44,282 nucleotides of DNA from Salibacterium aidingense DSM 18341 (GCF_000429685.1 NZ_AUCI01000027.1:1-44282), one strand, 5' to 3'. Numbered from the stretch's first letter, positions 34,458 through 43,787 are shown. Program-made: numbers and translations. Notes: generated by a model from the letters alone, not told the origin.

Positions 34458-34678
34458 TCATTTCGACATGCTGGATACCCAAACTGATGAATGAAGAACA
34501 ATACAGAGAATATAGTTTTAGAGCAATTCACACTGGAGCGGTCTCGGAGCCGCAAGGACGAAAGAGCAGGAAGGGCTTTTGTTGTTTTATGAATCACTAC
34601 TTTATTTGATGGGAAGCCGGCAGATGCTGTATTTGCCGGCTTTTTAAAATTTGGTTTCATTTTTTGCTGCTTCGCTGT
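34458..34678. other. Region upstream of the kinase with a plus-strand terminator
   Basis: AAGCCGGCA / TGCCGGCTT (34614-34622 and 34634-34642) followed by TTT forms a terminator in the plus direction, yet no plus-strand gene lies before it. A 34-codon frame from ATG 34486 to TGA at 34590 lies just upstream but has no ribosome site. GCGG/CCGC near 34535-34553 adds a small hairpin. Possibly a small RNA or remnant. Confidence 0.4.
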
Positions 34679-34720
34679 AAAAAGACAGCCACCTCTGTTA
34701 AATGAGATGGCTGTCTTTTT
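34679..34720. terminator. Bidirectional terminator at the 3' end of the asparagine synthase gene
   Basis: Perfect 13-bp arms AAAAAGACAGCCA (34679-34691) and TGGCTGTCTTTTT (34708-34720); the second arm touches the stop codon of the minus-strand gene. Confidence 0.85.
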
Positions 34721-36593
34721 ATTTCGCGATATCGAGGGGCTGTTTCCTATTGTAAATAAAAGAGTGGTGCCACATTATAAACACGAGCACAGCCCATAGT
34801 CTGCGGGAGTAGTCCTGTTTTCCACGGGCATGTTCATCCAGCTGGCGCAGTATTTCTTTTTTATGGAACAGGTGATTGACCGGGCTTTCTTTTATCGTTC
34901 GGAGTGCCCAATCGTACAGCTCATGCCGGAGCCAGTGCCGGATCGGAACGGGAAAACCAAGCTTCGGGTTATAAAGGACAGAGTCCGGAACAATGCCGCG
35001 CATGGCTTCCCGCAGTACCCGCTTCGTCGTGGATCTCGTCACATTTCTTGCAGCGTTCAATCGAGATGCAGCCTGGAACACCTGTTGATCCAGAAACGGC
35101 ACTCGCAGCTCCAGGGAATGGGCCATCGTCATCCGATCGGCTTTCACCAGAATATCGCCGCGGAGCCAGGTGAGAAGATCCATGTACTGCATTTTCTGGA
35201 CCTCGGAATACGAGGCTGCCTGACGGTATATAGGTGCTGTTATTTCTTCAAAGGAATGGATCTCCTTTGTATCCGTAAGGAGCCGAGCCTTCTCGGCTTC
35301 CGAATACAGGCTGGCATTTCCGATAAAACGTTTCTCCAGCGGCGTGGTCCCTCGCTCCATAAAGCTTTTTCCTTTCATTCCCTGCGGCAGTCTGGAGGCA
35401 GCATATTTCAAGATGGATTGAGCCCAGCCCGGCAGTCCGGATACAGCCTGGAGCGCCTGGGGCTCCTGATAAATCCGATACCCGCCGAAAAGCTCATCCG
35501 CCCCCTCTCCGGACAAAACCACTTTCACATGCTTCCTGGCTTCTCTGGCTACAAAATAGAGGGGAATGGCTGCCGGATCGGCAACCGGATCGTCCATATG
35601 CCAGATCAACGCAGGGAGCTCCCGTATAACTTCTTCCGGTGTGATGAGACAACTGACATGCTCAACCCCCAGCTGCTCCGCCGTCGCCTGCGCTTCCTCC
35701 ATTTCACTGTACCCTTCGCGTTCAAAACCGACCGTAAATGTTTTAATACCGGGATGGACTTCTTTTGCCAGGGCTGCAATCGCTGACGAATCCACGCCGC
35801 CGGATAAAAAAGCTCCCACCGGCACGTCACTCTGCATGTGCAGATGGACCGCCTCTCTCAGCGCCGTCCGAACAGCATCCTTTTCCTGCTTTTCTGAGGA
35901 GGGGACAGGCTGAAAGGAAGGCTTCCAATAGGTTTCTATTTCTAATGGAGCCTCTGGTTTCTTTCGGAAATAACAGCCTGGTTCGAGTTTTTGAATGCCG
36001 GCAGACATCGTATACGGCTCCGGGACGTACTGAAAATTTAAGTAGTAATGCGACCCTTTCCCCTGAACCCTATTATTTTCTTTAGCCGGGAACAGACTTT
36101 TCTTTTCCGACGCGCAGTACAAACCGTCCTCCGCCTCCCAATAATAAAACGGCTTTATGCCAAAAGCGTCCCGTGCCCCGTAAAGCGTTCCAGCCCTTTT
36201 GTCCCATATTAATAAACTGAACATTCCCCGCAGTTCTACAAAGGCAGATTCTTTTTTCATATGGAACAGGGCGGCAATGACTTCCGTATCTGAATGAGTT
36301 TGAAAGGTACAACCCTGCTCTTTTAGTTCCCGGCGAAGCTCTTTATAATTATAAATCTCCCCGTTAAACACAATCCAATACCTATCATTTTCAAAAGATA
36401 AAGGCTGGCAGCCGCCATCTATATCTATAATGCTTAAACGGCGGAAGCCAAATCGTATGTATTCATCCATGTAATAGCCAATATCATCAGGACCACGGTG
36501 CTCTATGATCTCCGTCATACGCTCGATCTGTATTTTTTCCCGCGCCTCCACCGGCTCTCTCTTATCCTTTATGTATCCTACAAAACCACACAT
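34719..36593 (-). CDS. asnO: Asparagine synthase, glutamine-hydrolysing (AsnO-like)
   Basis: 624 aa. N-terminal class II glutaminase with nucleophile Cys2 (MCGFVGYI), RRLSIID, FNGEIYNYKELR and HSDTEV. Synthetase half has the P-loop LSGGVDSSA (about 255), VVLSGEGADELFGGY and LKADRM-type KADRMTMAHSLELRVPFLD. Length and order fit B. subtilis AsnO/YisO better than the sporulation or housekeeping paralogues, from memory. Makes asparagine from aspartate, or amidates another acceptor such as a wall precursor. GAAGGAGGAAGG precedes the ATG. Single gene with its own terminator. Confidence 0.9.
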   Translation of the reverse strand: MCGFVGYIKDKREPVEAREKIQIERMTEIIEHRGPDDIGYYMDEYIRFGFRRLSIIDIDGGCQPLSFENDRYWIVFNGEIYNYKELRRELKEQGCTFQTHSDTEVIAALFHMKKESAFVELRGMFSLLIWDKRAGTLYGARDAFGIKPFYYWEAEDGLYCASEKKSLFPAKENNRVQGKGSHYYLNFQYVPEPYTMSAGIQKLEPGCYFRKKPEAPLEIETYWKPSFQPVPSSEKQEKDAVRTALREAVHLHMQSDVPVGAFLSGGVDSSAIAALAKEVHPGIKTFTVGFEREGYSEMEEAQATAEQLGVEHVSCLITPEEVIRELPALIWHMDDPVADPAAIPLYFVAREARKHVKVVLSGEGADELFGGYRIYQEPQALQAVSGLPGWAQSILKYAASRLPQGMKGKSFMERGTTPLEKRFIGNASLYSEAEKARLLTDTKEIHSFEEITAPIYRQAASYSEVQKMQYMDLLTWLRGDILVKADRMTMAHSLELRVPFLDQQVFQAASRLNAARNVTRSTTKRVLREAMRGIVPDSVLYNPKLGFPVPIRHWLRHELYDWALRTIKESPVNHLFHKKEILRQLDEHARGKQDYSRRLWAVLVFIMWHHSFIYNRKQPLDIAK

Positions 36594-36690
36594 AACTGCC
36601 TTCCTCCTTCATTTATATAGAATTCCTGTCTCTGTTGTTTCTATGTATGGAACGACACAATGTCGCAGAAGGTAACATCCTTTTTTTACC

Positions 36691-36732
36691 AAAAAAAGAT
36701 AGACTGTCTTTTGGTTAAGAAGACAGTCTATC
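36691..36732. terminator. Terminator of the TraB-family gene
   Basis: Perfect 13-bp arms GATAGACTGTCTT (36698-36710) and AAGACAGTCTATC (36720-36732) with a U-run in the minus direction, about 30 bp after the gene's stop. Confidence 0.85.
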
Positions 36733-36762
36733 CTTTTTCAGTAATAGATCATGGTTGATATA

Positions 36763-37932
36763 TTATAGATTTTCGAAAAACAAACGGATGACATCAGCGC
36801 CGCCGATCATTGTCCCGAGGGTGCTGCCGACATTAGCCAGCACTACGATGAGCAGAATGCGGGTGACTTTGTTCCCCCAGAACCCTTTCGCACTGTGTAC
36901 ATCATCGGACAGGGTTTCAAAATCCTGCACATTTGGACGGCGGAGGTACGCCTGAACGATTCCGGCAAACCAGCCTGCTGCGATCACTGGATTCAATGAA
37001 GTCAGCGGTGCAGCGACAAAAGCCGTAAGCACAGTAAGAGGATGCCCTAATGCAACAGCTGCTCCCAGGGCGGAAAAAGACCCGTTCCACAACAGCCAGC
37101 TGATTGTCTGCTGCAGACCCGCCGAAGGATTGGCATAAAAGGTGTAAGCAATCACTGCCACGATCAGGATTGGAATGGTCCAGGCGATAACCTTGGGAGC
37201 CACGCTGACCGGGCGGTGCAGCAATGCCGGCAGATTCTGCTTTTGATAGATTTCCTTTTTGATCCCCGGCACGTGGGCAGCTCCAAGTACTGCCACGACT
37301 TTATCTCCCGGCGCTTCTTTAATTTTGTGGGATAAATATTGATCCCGTTCATCAATTAACGGTGTTTTTAAGCGCGGGAAATTTTCGGTAAGATCATCAA
37401 GCATGGAATTCAACATATCCTGCGATTTCATTTTTTCCAGCTCTTCTTCGGAAATACTCTCTTTATTAAAGATACTGAAGACAATCATCATCAACAGCTT
37501 CGCTTTCCCCCAAAACCCTACCTGATGCCATATTCGTGAAAACGTCACCTGAATATCGCGGTCCGCGAGCACAAGCTCGGCTCCTGTGTCTTGGGCGGAT
37601 TCCATCCCCTGCATCATTTCCTGTCCGGATTTAATGCCAAACTGTTGGGCTGTCCGCTTTTGGAACGAGGAGATCGCCAGGTTCATCAACAAAAGGGAGG
37701 CTTTCTTTTCCTTGATCACCTTAAAAATGTCCATGTTTTTCCATCTATCTCGTTCCGTCATCGATTGATATCGCTGTTCGTCCAACTCGATACAAACCGA
37801 ATCCGGCTTTTCTTCTTCAATGACTTCCTTCACCTGCTCGGCACTCTGCCTGGATACGTGTGCCGTTCCAATCAAAACAATTTCCTTATCATTCACGTGA
37901 AGCCTTGTAATATTTTCTTTTTCTGACGCCAT
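36763..37932 (-). CDS. TraB/PrgY/GumN-family membrane protein
   Basis: 389 aa. The N-terminal ~230 residues are the TraB/Tiki-like domain: VLIGTAHVSRQSAEQV-type start (IVLIGTAHVSRQS), CIELDEQRY, LVLADRDIQVTFSRIW, and VVAVLGAAHVPGI with two GxxH motifs that are the presumed metal/catalytic sites. The C-terminal part has about four membrane spans. Enterococcal TraB/PrgY members shut down mating pheromone, and animal Tiki proteins are metalloproteases; a peptidase or peptide-binding role is plausible here. AGGT precedes the ATG at 37932. No pheromone or plasmid genes are nearby. Confidence 0.88.
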   Translation of the reverse strand: MASEKENITRLHVNDKEIVLIGTAHVSRQSAEQVKEVIEEEKPDSVCIELDEQRYQSMTERDRWKNMDIFKVIKEKKASLLLMNLAISSFQKRTAQQFGIKSGQEMMQGMESAQDTGAELVLADRDIQVTFSRIWHQVGFWGKAKLLMMIVFSIFNKESISEEELEKMKSQDMLNSMLDDLTENFPRLKTPLIDERDQYLSHKIKEAPGDKVVAVLGAAHVPGIKKEIYQKQNLPALLHRPVSVAPKVIAWTIPILIVAVIAYTFYANPSAGLQQTISWLLWNGSFSALGAAVALGHPLTVLTAFVAAPLTSLNPVIAAGWFAGIVQAYLRRPNVQDFETLSDDVHSAKGFWGNKVTRILLIVVLANVGSTLGTMIGGADVIRLFFENL

Positions 37933-38116
37933 AATGTACCTGCCTTATAGAAAATTGATATGTAAAGTTTATCATATTTTAAGGGAAGAGAGTCTGCCAT
38001 AATTTCTGAAAGAAATATGGCGGAGGAGAAATTCCCCTTTTCTTCATTTTTTTCTATTCGGAATTCCATTAAAATGAACATAGAAAGAAATACATAACGA
38101 TAGGAGCATGCTGTAA

Positions 38117-39949
38117 ATGTATCGGAATCTGGCTGAATGCGTGAAGGATCTAGAGAATAACGGCCATTTGGCACGTATCACGGAAGAAGTGGACCCTTAT
38201 CTGGAAATGGCTGCGATTCACCTGAATGTTCACGAAGCAGGCGGACCGGCTTTATTATTCGAAAATGTGAAAGGATCGGATTATCCAGCCCTTTCCAACC
38301 TTTTCGGAACAGTAGAACGGAGCCGCTTTATCTTTCGCCGCACATGGGGCAAGGTGCAGAATGTGGTATCTCTTCGAAATGATCCGATGAAAGCACTGAA
38401 ACACCCTTTTCAAAATATGAGCAGCGGAGTGGCAGCGGCGAATGCGCTTCCTGCCAAAAAGAAAAAAGCACCCGGATTTCAGGAAATACAGCTTTCTAGC
38501 CTCCCGTTTATCCAGCACTGGCCGGAGGACGGCGGCTCTTTCATTACCCTCCCCCAGGTTTACACCGAAGATCCAGAGAAGCCGGGCATTATGAATTCGA
38601 ATCTGGGCATGTACCGGATTCAGCTGGATGGCAATGAGTATAGAGTAAATGAAGAAGCCGGGCTTCACTATCAAATCCACCGCGGTATCGGAATTCATCA
38701 GGAAAAAGCCACAAAACGCGGGGAACCGCTGAAAGTCAGTATCTTCATCGGCGGCCCGCCGGCACATACACTAGCCGCTGTCATGCCACTGCCGGAAGGG
38801 CTCAGTGAGATGACATTCGCGGGTCTTTTAGCCGGCCGCCGCTTCCGTTACAGCTACATCGATGGCTTCTGCATTAGTCATGACGCCGATTTTGTCATTA
38901 CAGGAGAAGTATATCCGGGCGAAACGAAGCCAGAAGGGCCTTTTGGAGACCACCTCGGCTATTACAGCTTGACGCACGAATTTCCAGTCCTCCATATTCA
39001 TAAGGTATGGGCGAAACAGGATGGGATTTTACCATTCACGGTAGTTGGCCGGCCGCCGCAGGAAGACACCTCTTTTGGCTCAATCATCCATGAAATGACC
39101 GGAGACGCGGTGAAACAGGAAATCCCCGGCGTCAAAGAAGTCCATGCCGTCGATGCCGCCGGGGTCCACCCCCTTTTGTTTGCGATCGGCAGTGAACGAT
39201 ATATTCCGTTCCAGGAAGTACAAAAACCAACCGAACTTCTTACGATTGCGAACCGGATTCTGGGCACCGGCCAGCTGAGCCTGGCAAAATATCTTTTTAT
39301 TACGGCAGAACAGGAACGGGAGCTCGACACCCATCAGGAAGTCGACTTTTTAACCTACATTCTCGAACGGATTGACCTGCACCGCGATCTACATTTTCAA
39401 ACGAAAACAACGATCGATACACTTGATTATTCCGGAGAGGCTTTGAACCGGGGCAGCAAAGTGATCATTGCCGCCTACGGAGACAAAATCCGGGAATTAT
39501 GCAGCGAAACGCCTTCCGTGCTCGATCAAGCTGAAGGTTTTACCCGGCCGGCGCTGATGATGCCCGGGGCTGCAGTTGTGGAAGGACCTGCCTTCACTGA
39601 TGAAAAAACAGCCGGGCAGGAATGTCAGACTCTTGCTGATACAATCCAGGCAGACGGCGGACTTTCCTCCTGCCCGATGATCATTGTCTGTGACGACAGG
39701 GATTTCTTCACGGCGTCCCTGCGTAATTTTCTCTGGGCCGTGTTCACCCGCAGCAACCCCTCGCACGACATCCATGGCGTAAACAGCTTTTACGACAACA
39801 AACACTGGGGCTGCGACAACATGATCATCGACGCTCGTATCAAACCGCATCACGCCCCGCCCTTGGTTTCTGATCCGGAAGTCGAGAAAAATATTCAAAG
39901 GCTCTTTGAGAAAGGCGGCAGTTTGAGTGGAATAAAAGGAATCCAATAA
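38117..39949 (+). CDS. UbiD-family decarboxylase
   Basis: 610 aa, in the range of the longer UbiD proteins. Motifs include LGMYRIQL after a NSNLG segment, HRGIGIHQEKA, IFIGGPPAHTLAAVMPLPEG and the prenylated-FMN/active-site region KPEGPFGDHLGYYSL, with a conserved Glu in EGPFGDH. UbiD enzymes decarboxylate aromatic or unsaturated acids with prenylated FMN made by UbiX; no ubiX gene is in the window. AGGAG lies 10 nt before the ATG. Divergent from the TraB gene by ~185 bp. Substrate unknown; a 4-hydroxybenzoate- or naphthoate-type acid is one possibility. Confidence 0.9.
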   Translation: MYRNLAECVKDLENNGHLARITEEVDPYLEMAAIHLNVHEAGGPALLFENVKGSDYPALSNLFGTVERSRFIFRRTWGKVQNVVSLRNDPMKALKHPFQNMSSGVAAANALPAKKKKAPGFQEIQLSSLPFIQHWPEDGGSFITLPQVYTEDPEKPGIMNSNLGMYRIQLDGNEYRVNEEAGLHYQIHRGIGIHQEKATKRGEPLKVSIFIGGPPAHTLAAVMPLPEGLSEMTFAGLLAGRRFRYSYIDGFCISHDADFVITGEVYPGETKPEGPFGDHLGYYSLTHEFPVLHIHKVWAKQDGILPFTVVGRPPQEDTSFGSIIHEMTGDAVKQEIPGVKEVHAVDAAGVHPLLFAIGSERYIPFQEVQKPTELLTIANRILGTGQLSLAKYLFITAEQERELDTHQEVDFLTYILERIDLHRDLHFQTKTTIDTLDYSGEALNRGSKVIIAAYGDKIRELCSETPSVLDQAEGFTRPALMMPGAAVVEGPAFTDEKTAGQECQTLADTIQADGGLSSCPMIIVCDDRDFFTASLRNFLWAVFTRSNPSHDIHGVNSFYDNKHWGCDNMIIDARIKPHHAPPLVSDPEVEKNIQRLFEKGGSLSGIKGIQ

Positions 39950-39977
39950 ATACCATTCATTACTGATATATGAAGGT

Positions 39978-40091
39978 GGAGGACATTATTTTTTAATGAA
40001 TAAAAATAGTGTCCTCCATTTCCATTTGGAAGACACTATTTTTCTCAACTGCCATTCTATTGTTCTCCAAACTCCCTTGGAGGACAGTAAA
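39978..40091. repeat. Cluster of five related inverted-repeat arms forming alternative hairpins
   Basis: Arms: GGAGGACATTATTTTT (39978), AAAAATAGTGTCCTCC (40002), TGGAAGACACTATTTTT (40027), TATTGTTCTCCAA (40059) and TTGGAGGACAGTA (40077). The second arm can pair with the first (16 bp, one G-U) or the third (one mismatch), and the fourth pairs with the fifth (two G-U). The 40002-40043 hairpin is a good bidirectional terminator between the convergent UbiD and kinase genes. Confidence 0.7.
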
Positions 40092-40128
40092 AGTATTTTT
40101 CACTGATTAGCGGCTTCATATAAATCAC

Positions 40129-40989
40129 TTATTTCTCCGCTTCTTTCGCTAACAGGAGGCAGCCGGTGATGGCGGCATTGTCTTCAAGACCCGGTGCTGT
40201 AATAGAGGTCTCAAGATCGGGAGTTTCCACGTAGTCGTTTAGCAGAATGGAAAACTGTTCGCGGATGAAAGGAAAAAGCTGGGACTGCTTCATGACCCCG
40301 CCCCCAAGAATGAAGGTTTCCGGACGCAGGATCAGGGTATAATTCACGAGCGCCTGTGCCAGATAATACGCTTCCATCTCCCAGATTTTCTCCTCTGAAG
40401 CGAGATCCTGGGCTTTTTTGTTATATCGTTTTTCAATCGCTGGTCCCGAGGCCATCCCTTCCAGACAGTTTTTATGATACGGGCATGCGCCTTCGTAATG
40501 ATCATCCGGATGCTGCCGCACAAGAATGTGCCCCATTTCTGGATGGCCGAAACCTTCCAGGACTTTCCCGTCCACGACAGCACCGCCGCCGATACCGGTT
40601 CCGACTGTCAAGTAAACACAGCTCCCCGCGTTCTGGGCTCCGCCTTTGCGGAACTCCCCGTAGGCCGCAGCGTTCACATCCGTCGTCCACGACATGGGGA
40701 TATTATAGGTCTTTTTCATCGTGCCGAGAAAATCAAAATACCCCCAGCCCCGCTTAGGAGTACTGGTAATGTAACCATATGTATCCGACTCCCTGTTTAC
40801 GTCGATCGGCCCAAAAGAACCAATGCCAATAGCTTTCAAATCATATGGATCGAAAAAATCAAACACTTGCTTCAGCGTTTCTTCCGGGGAGGTGGTTGGA
40901 ATGCTGGTTCGATCTTCGATTTTAACTCCGTCCCGGCTGACAGCACACACAAATTTCGTGCCTCCTGCTTCAATCGCTCCATAGTACAT
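40129..40989 (-). CDS. ROK-family sugar kinase, probable fructokinase
   Basis: 286 aa. Begins MYYGAIEAGGTKFVCAV, with the ATP-binding phosphate motif, catalytic Asp in SWTTDVNAAAYGEF, and GTGIGGGAVVDGKVLEGFGHPEMGH in part, with the ROK zinc ligands His/Cys in EGACPYHKNCLEGMASGPAIE. This pattern matches Bacillus GmuE/ScrK-type fructokinases, which phosphorylate fructose or mannose. GGAGG lies 6 nt before ATG 40989; the frame extends to 41205 without support. It stands alone, so the sugar cannot be assigned from neighbours. Confidence 0.9.
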   Translation of the reverse strand: MYYGAIEAGGTKFVCAVSRDGVKIEDRTSIPTTSPEETLKQVFDFFDPYDLKAIGIGSFGPIDVNRESDTYGYITSTPKRGWGYFDFLGTMKKTYNIPMSWTTDVNAAAYGEFRKGGAQNAGSCVYLTVGTGIGGGAVVDGKVLEGFGHPEMGHILVRQHPDDHYEGACPYHKNCLEGMASGPAIEKRYNKKAQDLASEEKIWEMEAYYLAQALVNYTLILRPETFILGGGVMKQSQLFPFIREQFSILLNDYVETPDLETSITAPGLEDNAAITGCLLLAKEAEK

Positions 40990-41253
40990 ACGTATCCTCC
41001 TTGCTGCAGTCTTCTGTATCCTCTGCCTGGAACTTATATACCTTAAATCTACCATACCTCCCTTATAATAAACAGTTAATGGGTTGCATTTCATCTCTAA
41101 GTTGGTCAACGATGAACAAGGCCCCCCTGCTAAGAAGCGGCCTGCTTCCGCAAAACTTTCAAAAAAGCACAACATACGGTAATGCGCCTTTGAAGAACAA
41201 AGCAAGAATGGCTGTCTTACATTTTTTAACTAATGCCTCTTTTAAAATGAGGC
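40990..41253. other. Intergenic spacer between kinase and acetyltransferase genes
   Basis: No gene is recognised. A short 5-bp hairpin GCCTC/GAGGC (41235-41253) directly follows the acetyltransferase stop in the minus direction but lacks a clear U-run. Confidence 0.5.
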
Positions 41254-41709
41254 TTATAATTCCTTTGTCATAAAAACACTATTTGGATCCTCCGAGTAGT
41301 CCGAAAACGGTTTACAATATTGAAACCCAAAGCTTTCGTACAATTTTCTAGCCGGTTCGAAAGCATCCATGGATCCCGTTTCCAGATTCAATCGTCGGTA
41401 ACCACGCCCTTTAGCTTCTTCAATGATGTGTTGAAGAACTCGTTTTGCTACACCTTTCCTTAGATGGGTGGAAGATGTCCGCATGGACTTGATTTCGCCA
41501 TGCCGGCTGTCCAGCTGTTGAAGTGCCCCGCAGCCAACTAATTCATTACCTTCCCACGCACTCCAGAAGGTAATCTCTGGTTTTCGCAACGCCTCCAGGT
41601 CAAGGGCATGTTTACTTTCCGGCGGGGAATACAGTCTCATACTCTGAATATGTTCCCTTAGCAGTTCTGCTACTTCGGAGCCCGTTAAATCATCTGTTTT
41701 AATAATTAT
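41254..41709 (-). CDS. GNAT-family N-acetyltransferase with apparent non-standard start
   Basis: The frame from ATG 41640 gives 128 aa, missing the family N-terminus. In-frame sequence continues upstream as IIKTDDLTGSEVAELLREH and reaches ATA at 41709-41707, 8 nt from a strong AAGGAGG (41718-41722 core). From that codon the product is ~151 aa, matching Bacillus YsnE-like acetyltransferases that share SPPES-x-HALDLEALR and GEIKSMRTS. Acetyl-CoA site: LRKGVAKRVLQHIIEEAKGRG. Either ATA (or a neighbouring ATT/GTT) initiates, or the ATG was lost. Conservatively the CDS is 41254-41640. Substrate unknown. Confidence 0.8.
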   Translation of the reverse strand: MIIKTDDLTGSEVAELLREHIQSMRLYSPPESKHALDLEALRKPEITFWSAWEGNELVGCGALQQLDSRHGEIKSMRTSSTHLRKGVAKRVLQHIIEEAKGRGYRRLNLETGSMDAFEPARKLYESFGFQYCKPFSDYSEDPNSVFMTKEL

Positions 41710-41822
41710 AACAATTTCCTCCTTGCCTGTACTACCTATCGACTGCCCTTTGCTAGAGTTTGTCCTCAGTACAAAAAAACGAGTATGCTTCCTCCCTTCT
41801 ATAACTATCTATTTCGATCACT

Positions 41823-42935
41823 TCAGCATATTTCCTTCTTTCTATTCTCAAAGAAAATGGGCGATTGTCGAATCATTAGCACTTGGCTGTTTAAATGCGG
41901 CAGCTTAACCTTTTCTTCTTCCCCGCTTTCCAAATCATACCGAAACAGTTCAAAAACTTCCGTCTGATCGGATTTTCGGCTTCGTTTTACGTAATACAGC
42001 CAGGCATCATCATCCCCTAGCTGTGTCTCCTGCACCGCTTCATTAATATGAAGACGGTCTCCCTCCTCTTTGGCCCCGCGGTCATACCATACGAAGTCAT
42101 ATTCAAAGGTTCCGCCTTCTCCCCAGTTCATAATCGTCTGATACAGCAGGCGGTTTTCATCTACTGCCGCCACTTCACTAATGGGTATGTCCTTTGCTTC
42201 ATCGGATACGACAGCCATCTCCTCCGGCTGATTGATCTCCATTTCATAAATCCGTTCCGTAGCTTCAAACATCGAATCCGGGGTCGCATTTTCAAAGTCG
42301 TCGGCGAGAATCATGAGCATTTTTTCTCCATCCTCGGAAATTTGTAACGAACCTGGAGAATATGTGTCAAACGAACGTATTTCTTCAAAAGAGCCGTCCG
42401 GCCGCAGAGTATATAACCCCGAAGAATAGGGGATAAACCCTTCTTCCGGTTTTTCATCAGTATGGAGATGAATGCCGTTGACAATCCAGCGTTTCCGGGC
42501 TGGATCGTTCACAAGATCGGTGATGACACCGCGTACCTGCAGCACGGTTTCCGGCTCTCCTCCCTCTACAGACACGGTCCGTACATCACTGTATTCCAGC
42601 TGAAATTCCTGCTCCCCTTCCGGAGCATCCGGGTAGCCGGTCGTTTCCACAAACGCCAGTTCATCTTCTCCGTTAAAAACAGGGGCCCATATTTCCTTCG
42701 AATCGTCTGCTATGTATACTTGTCTGCTTCCACCTTCTCCTACAGCCACGTGTAACGTCTGAATGCCGTCTGATTCTGTGACATAAGCAAGCGTCCCATC
42801 CGCTCCGACACTATATTCCCCGGTGAACGAAGGCGAGGCTTCTTCACTAGATTTCACCATCTGACCTGCCGCCGCCAACCCCCCTGTTACAAACGCGATC
42901 ACTCCAAATACTATCAACAACCCTTTTTTATTCAT
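41823..42935 (-). CDS. Membrane-anchored beta-propeller-like protein of unknown function
   Basis: 370 aa. One N-terminal hydrophobic segment (residues 5-24) acts as signal anchor; no lipobox Cys. The rest is strongly acidic and shows repeated strands of the TolB/WD40-like style (DGTLAYVTESDG, GEDELAFVET, LYTLRPDGSFEEIRSFD, DGEKMLMILAD), suggesting a propeller outside the membrane. GGGAGG lies 7 nt before the ATG. It is the third gene of the PadR/HAAS unit, 18 bp after the extended end of the HAAS frame. No exact family recognised. Confidence 0.7.
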   Translation of the reverse strand: MNKKGLLIVFGVIAFVTGGLAAAGQMVKSSEEASPSFTGEYSVGADGTLAYVTESDGIQTLHVAVGEGGSRQVYIADDSKEIWAPVFNGEDELAFVETTGYPDAPEGEQEFQLEYSDVRTVSVEGGEPETVLQVRGVITDLVNDPARKRWIVNGIHLHTDEKPEEGFIPYSSGLYTLRPDGSFEEIRSFDTYSPGSLQISEDGEKMLMILADDFENATPDSMFEATERIYEMEINQPEEMAVVSDEAKDIPISEVAAVDENRLLYQTIMNWGEGGTFEYDFVWYDRGAKEEGDRLHINEAVQETQLGDDDAWLYYVKRSRKSDQTEVFELFRYDLESGEEEKVKLPHLNSQVLMIRQSPIFFENRKKEIC

Positions 42936-42953
42936 CCAACCGCCTCCCTTTCA

Positions 42954-43787
42954 TTAAAATATCGAAAAAAGCAGGGGCCAAAAGATCGAGAGCAGAACAA
43001 GCACTGATAATCCAAGACTTCCCAGTGCAAGTTTAGGTTTGCGTGCCACATAAAAAATCTGGGCTGTATACAGGAGCAGCCAAAGGAAAATCGGTATCAC
43101 GACGTTTAATAATATAGCGGGAGGGGCTCAAAACCCCATGGCGATCAAATAAATGTATCCCTCGCCAAGACCGGCGGCCAATCCCAGCGTGATATTCACC
43201 ACATGAATGATACGCCGCGCGGTTTTATGTTCCTTCGGCCGTTCATACGTCAAGACGGTCCGGTACATTAGATAGATATTCAACCCTATCATCAACAGAT
43301 ACGCCGGTTGCCAGCCGCCGTAAAAAGACGTCATATTCAGCAGCAGCAATAAGAGATTTAGCAGCAGCGCCAGCGCAAGCCAAATCTTCCGGTTCACGGC
43401 AAACGCACGATTCAGCGCAAAAAACAACACCGCCGAATGGCCGGCAGTGCCGGAAAGTATAGGCAGCAAAGCCGTTTGTTCCTGAACGAGCACAGCGGTA
43501 TACTTCCCAAATGTAAACAAAAAGCCGAGTAATGCCAGCAGAAGCAGCAGTTCCCGCCGGTACGGAAACATTGCCTGCTGCAGCCCATCGCCGATCTTCG
43601 CTTCCCTGCCGAAAAGTTTCATCGCTTCCTCCTCTGCTTCCTTTTCCGTTTTTCCTTTTTGCCTTTCCTCCTCCCGGCGCATCATAACGTGGGAAAGCAT
43701 CTCTTCATAAAGGTCCTCCCTTTCCGACTTACTGCAGTCCGTCTGCTCAACAATCCGCTTCACATAGTTTTCGAGTTTATGTGTCAT
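42954..43787 (-). pseudogene. HAAS-domain membrane protein interrupted by TGA
   Basis: From ATG 43787 (MTHKLENYVKRI; GGTGGA 5 nt upstream, overlapping the padR stop) the frame gives 219 aa and stops at TGA 43130-43128 just after AMGF. The same frame continues APPAILLNVVIPIFLWLLLY for 57 codons with two more membrane helices to TAA at 42954. The N-terminal ~70 residues are the HAAS / permease-prefix helical domain (SEREDLYEEMLSHV), followed by about six spans before the stop. One change from GGA, CGA or TGG would explain the TGA. The extended end restores normal 18-bp operon spacing. The truncated protein may still function. Confidence 0.7.
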
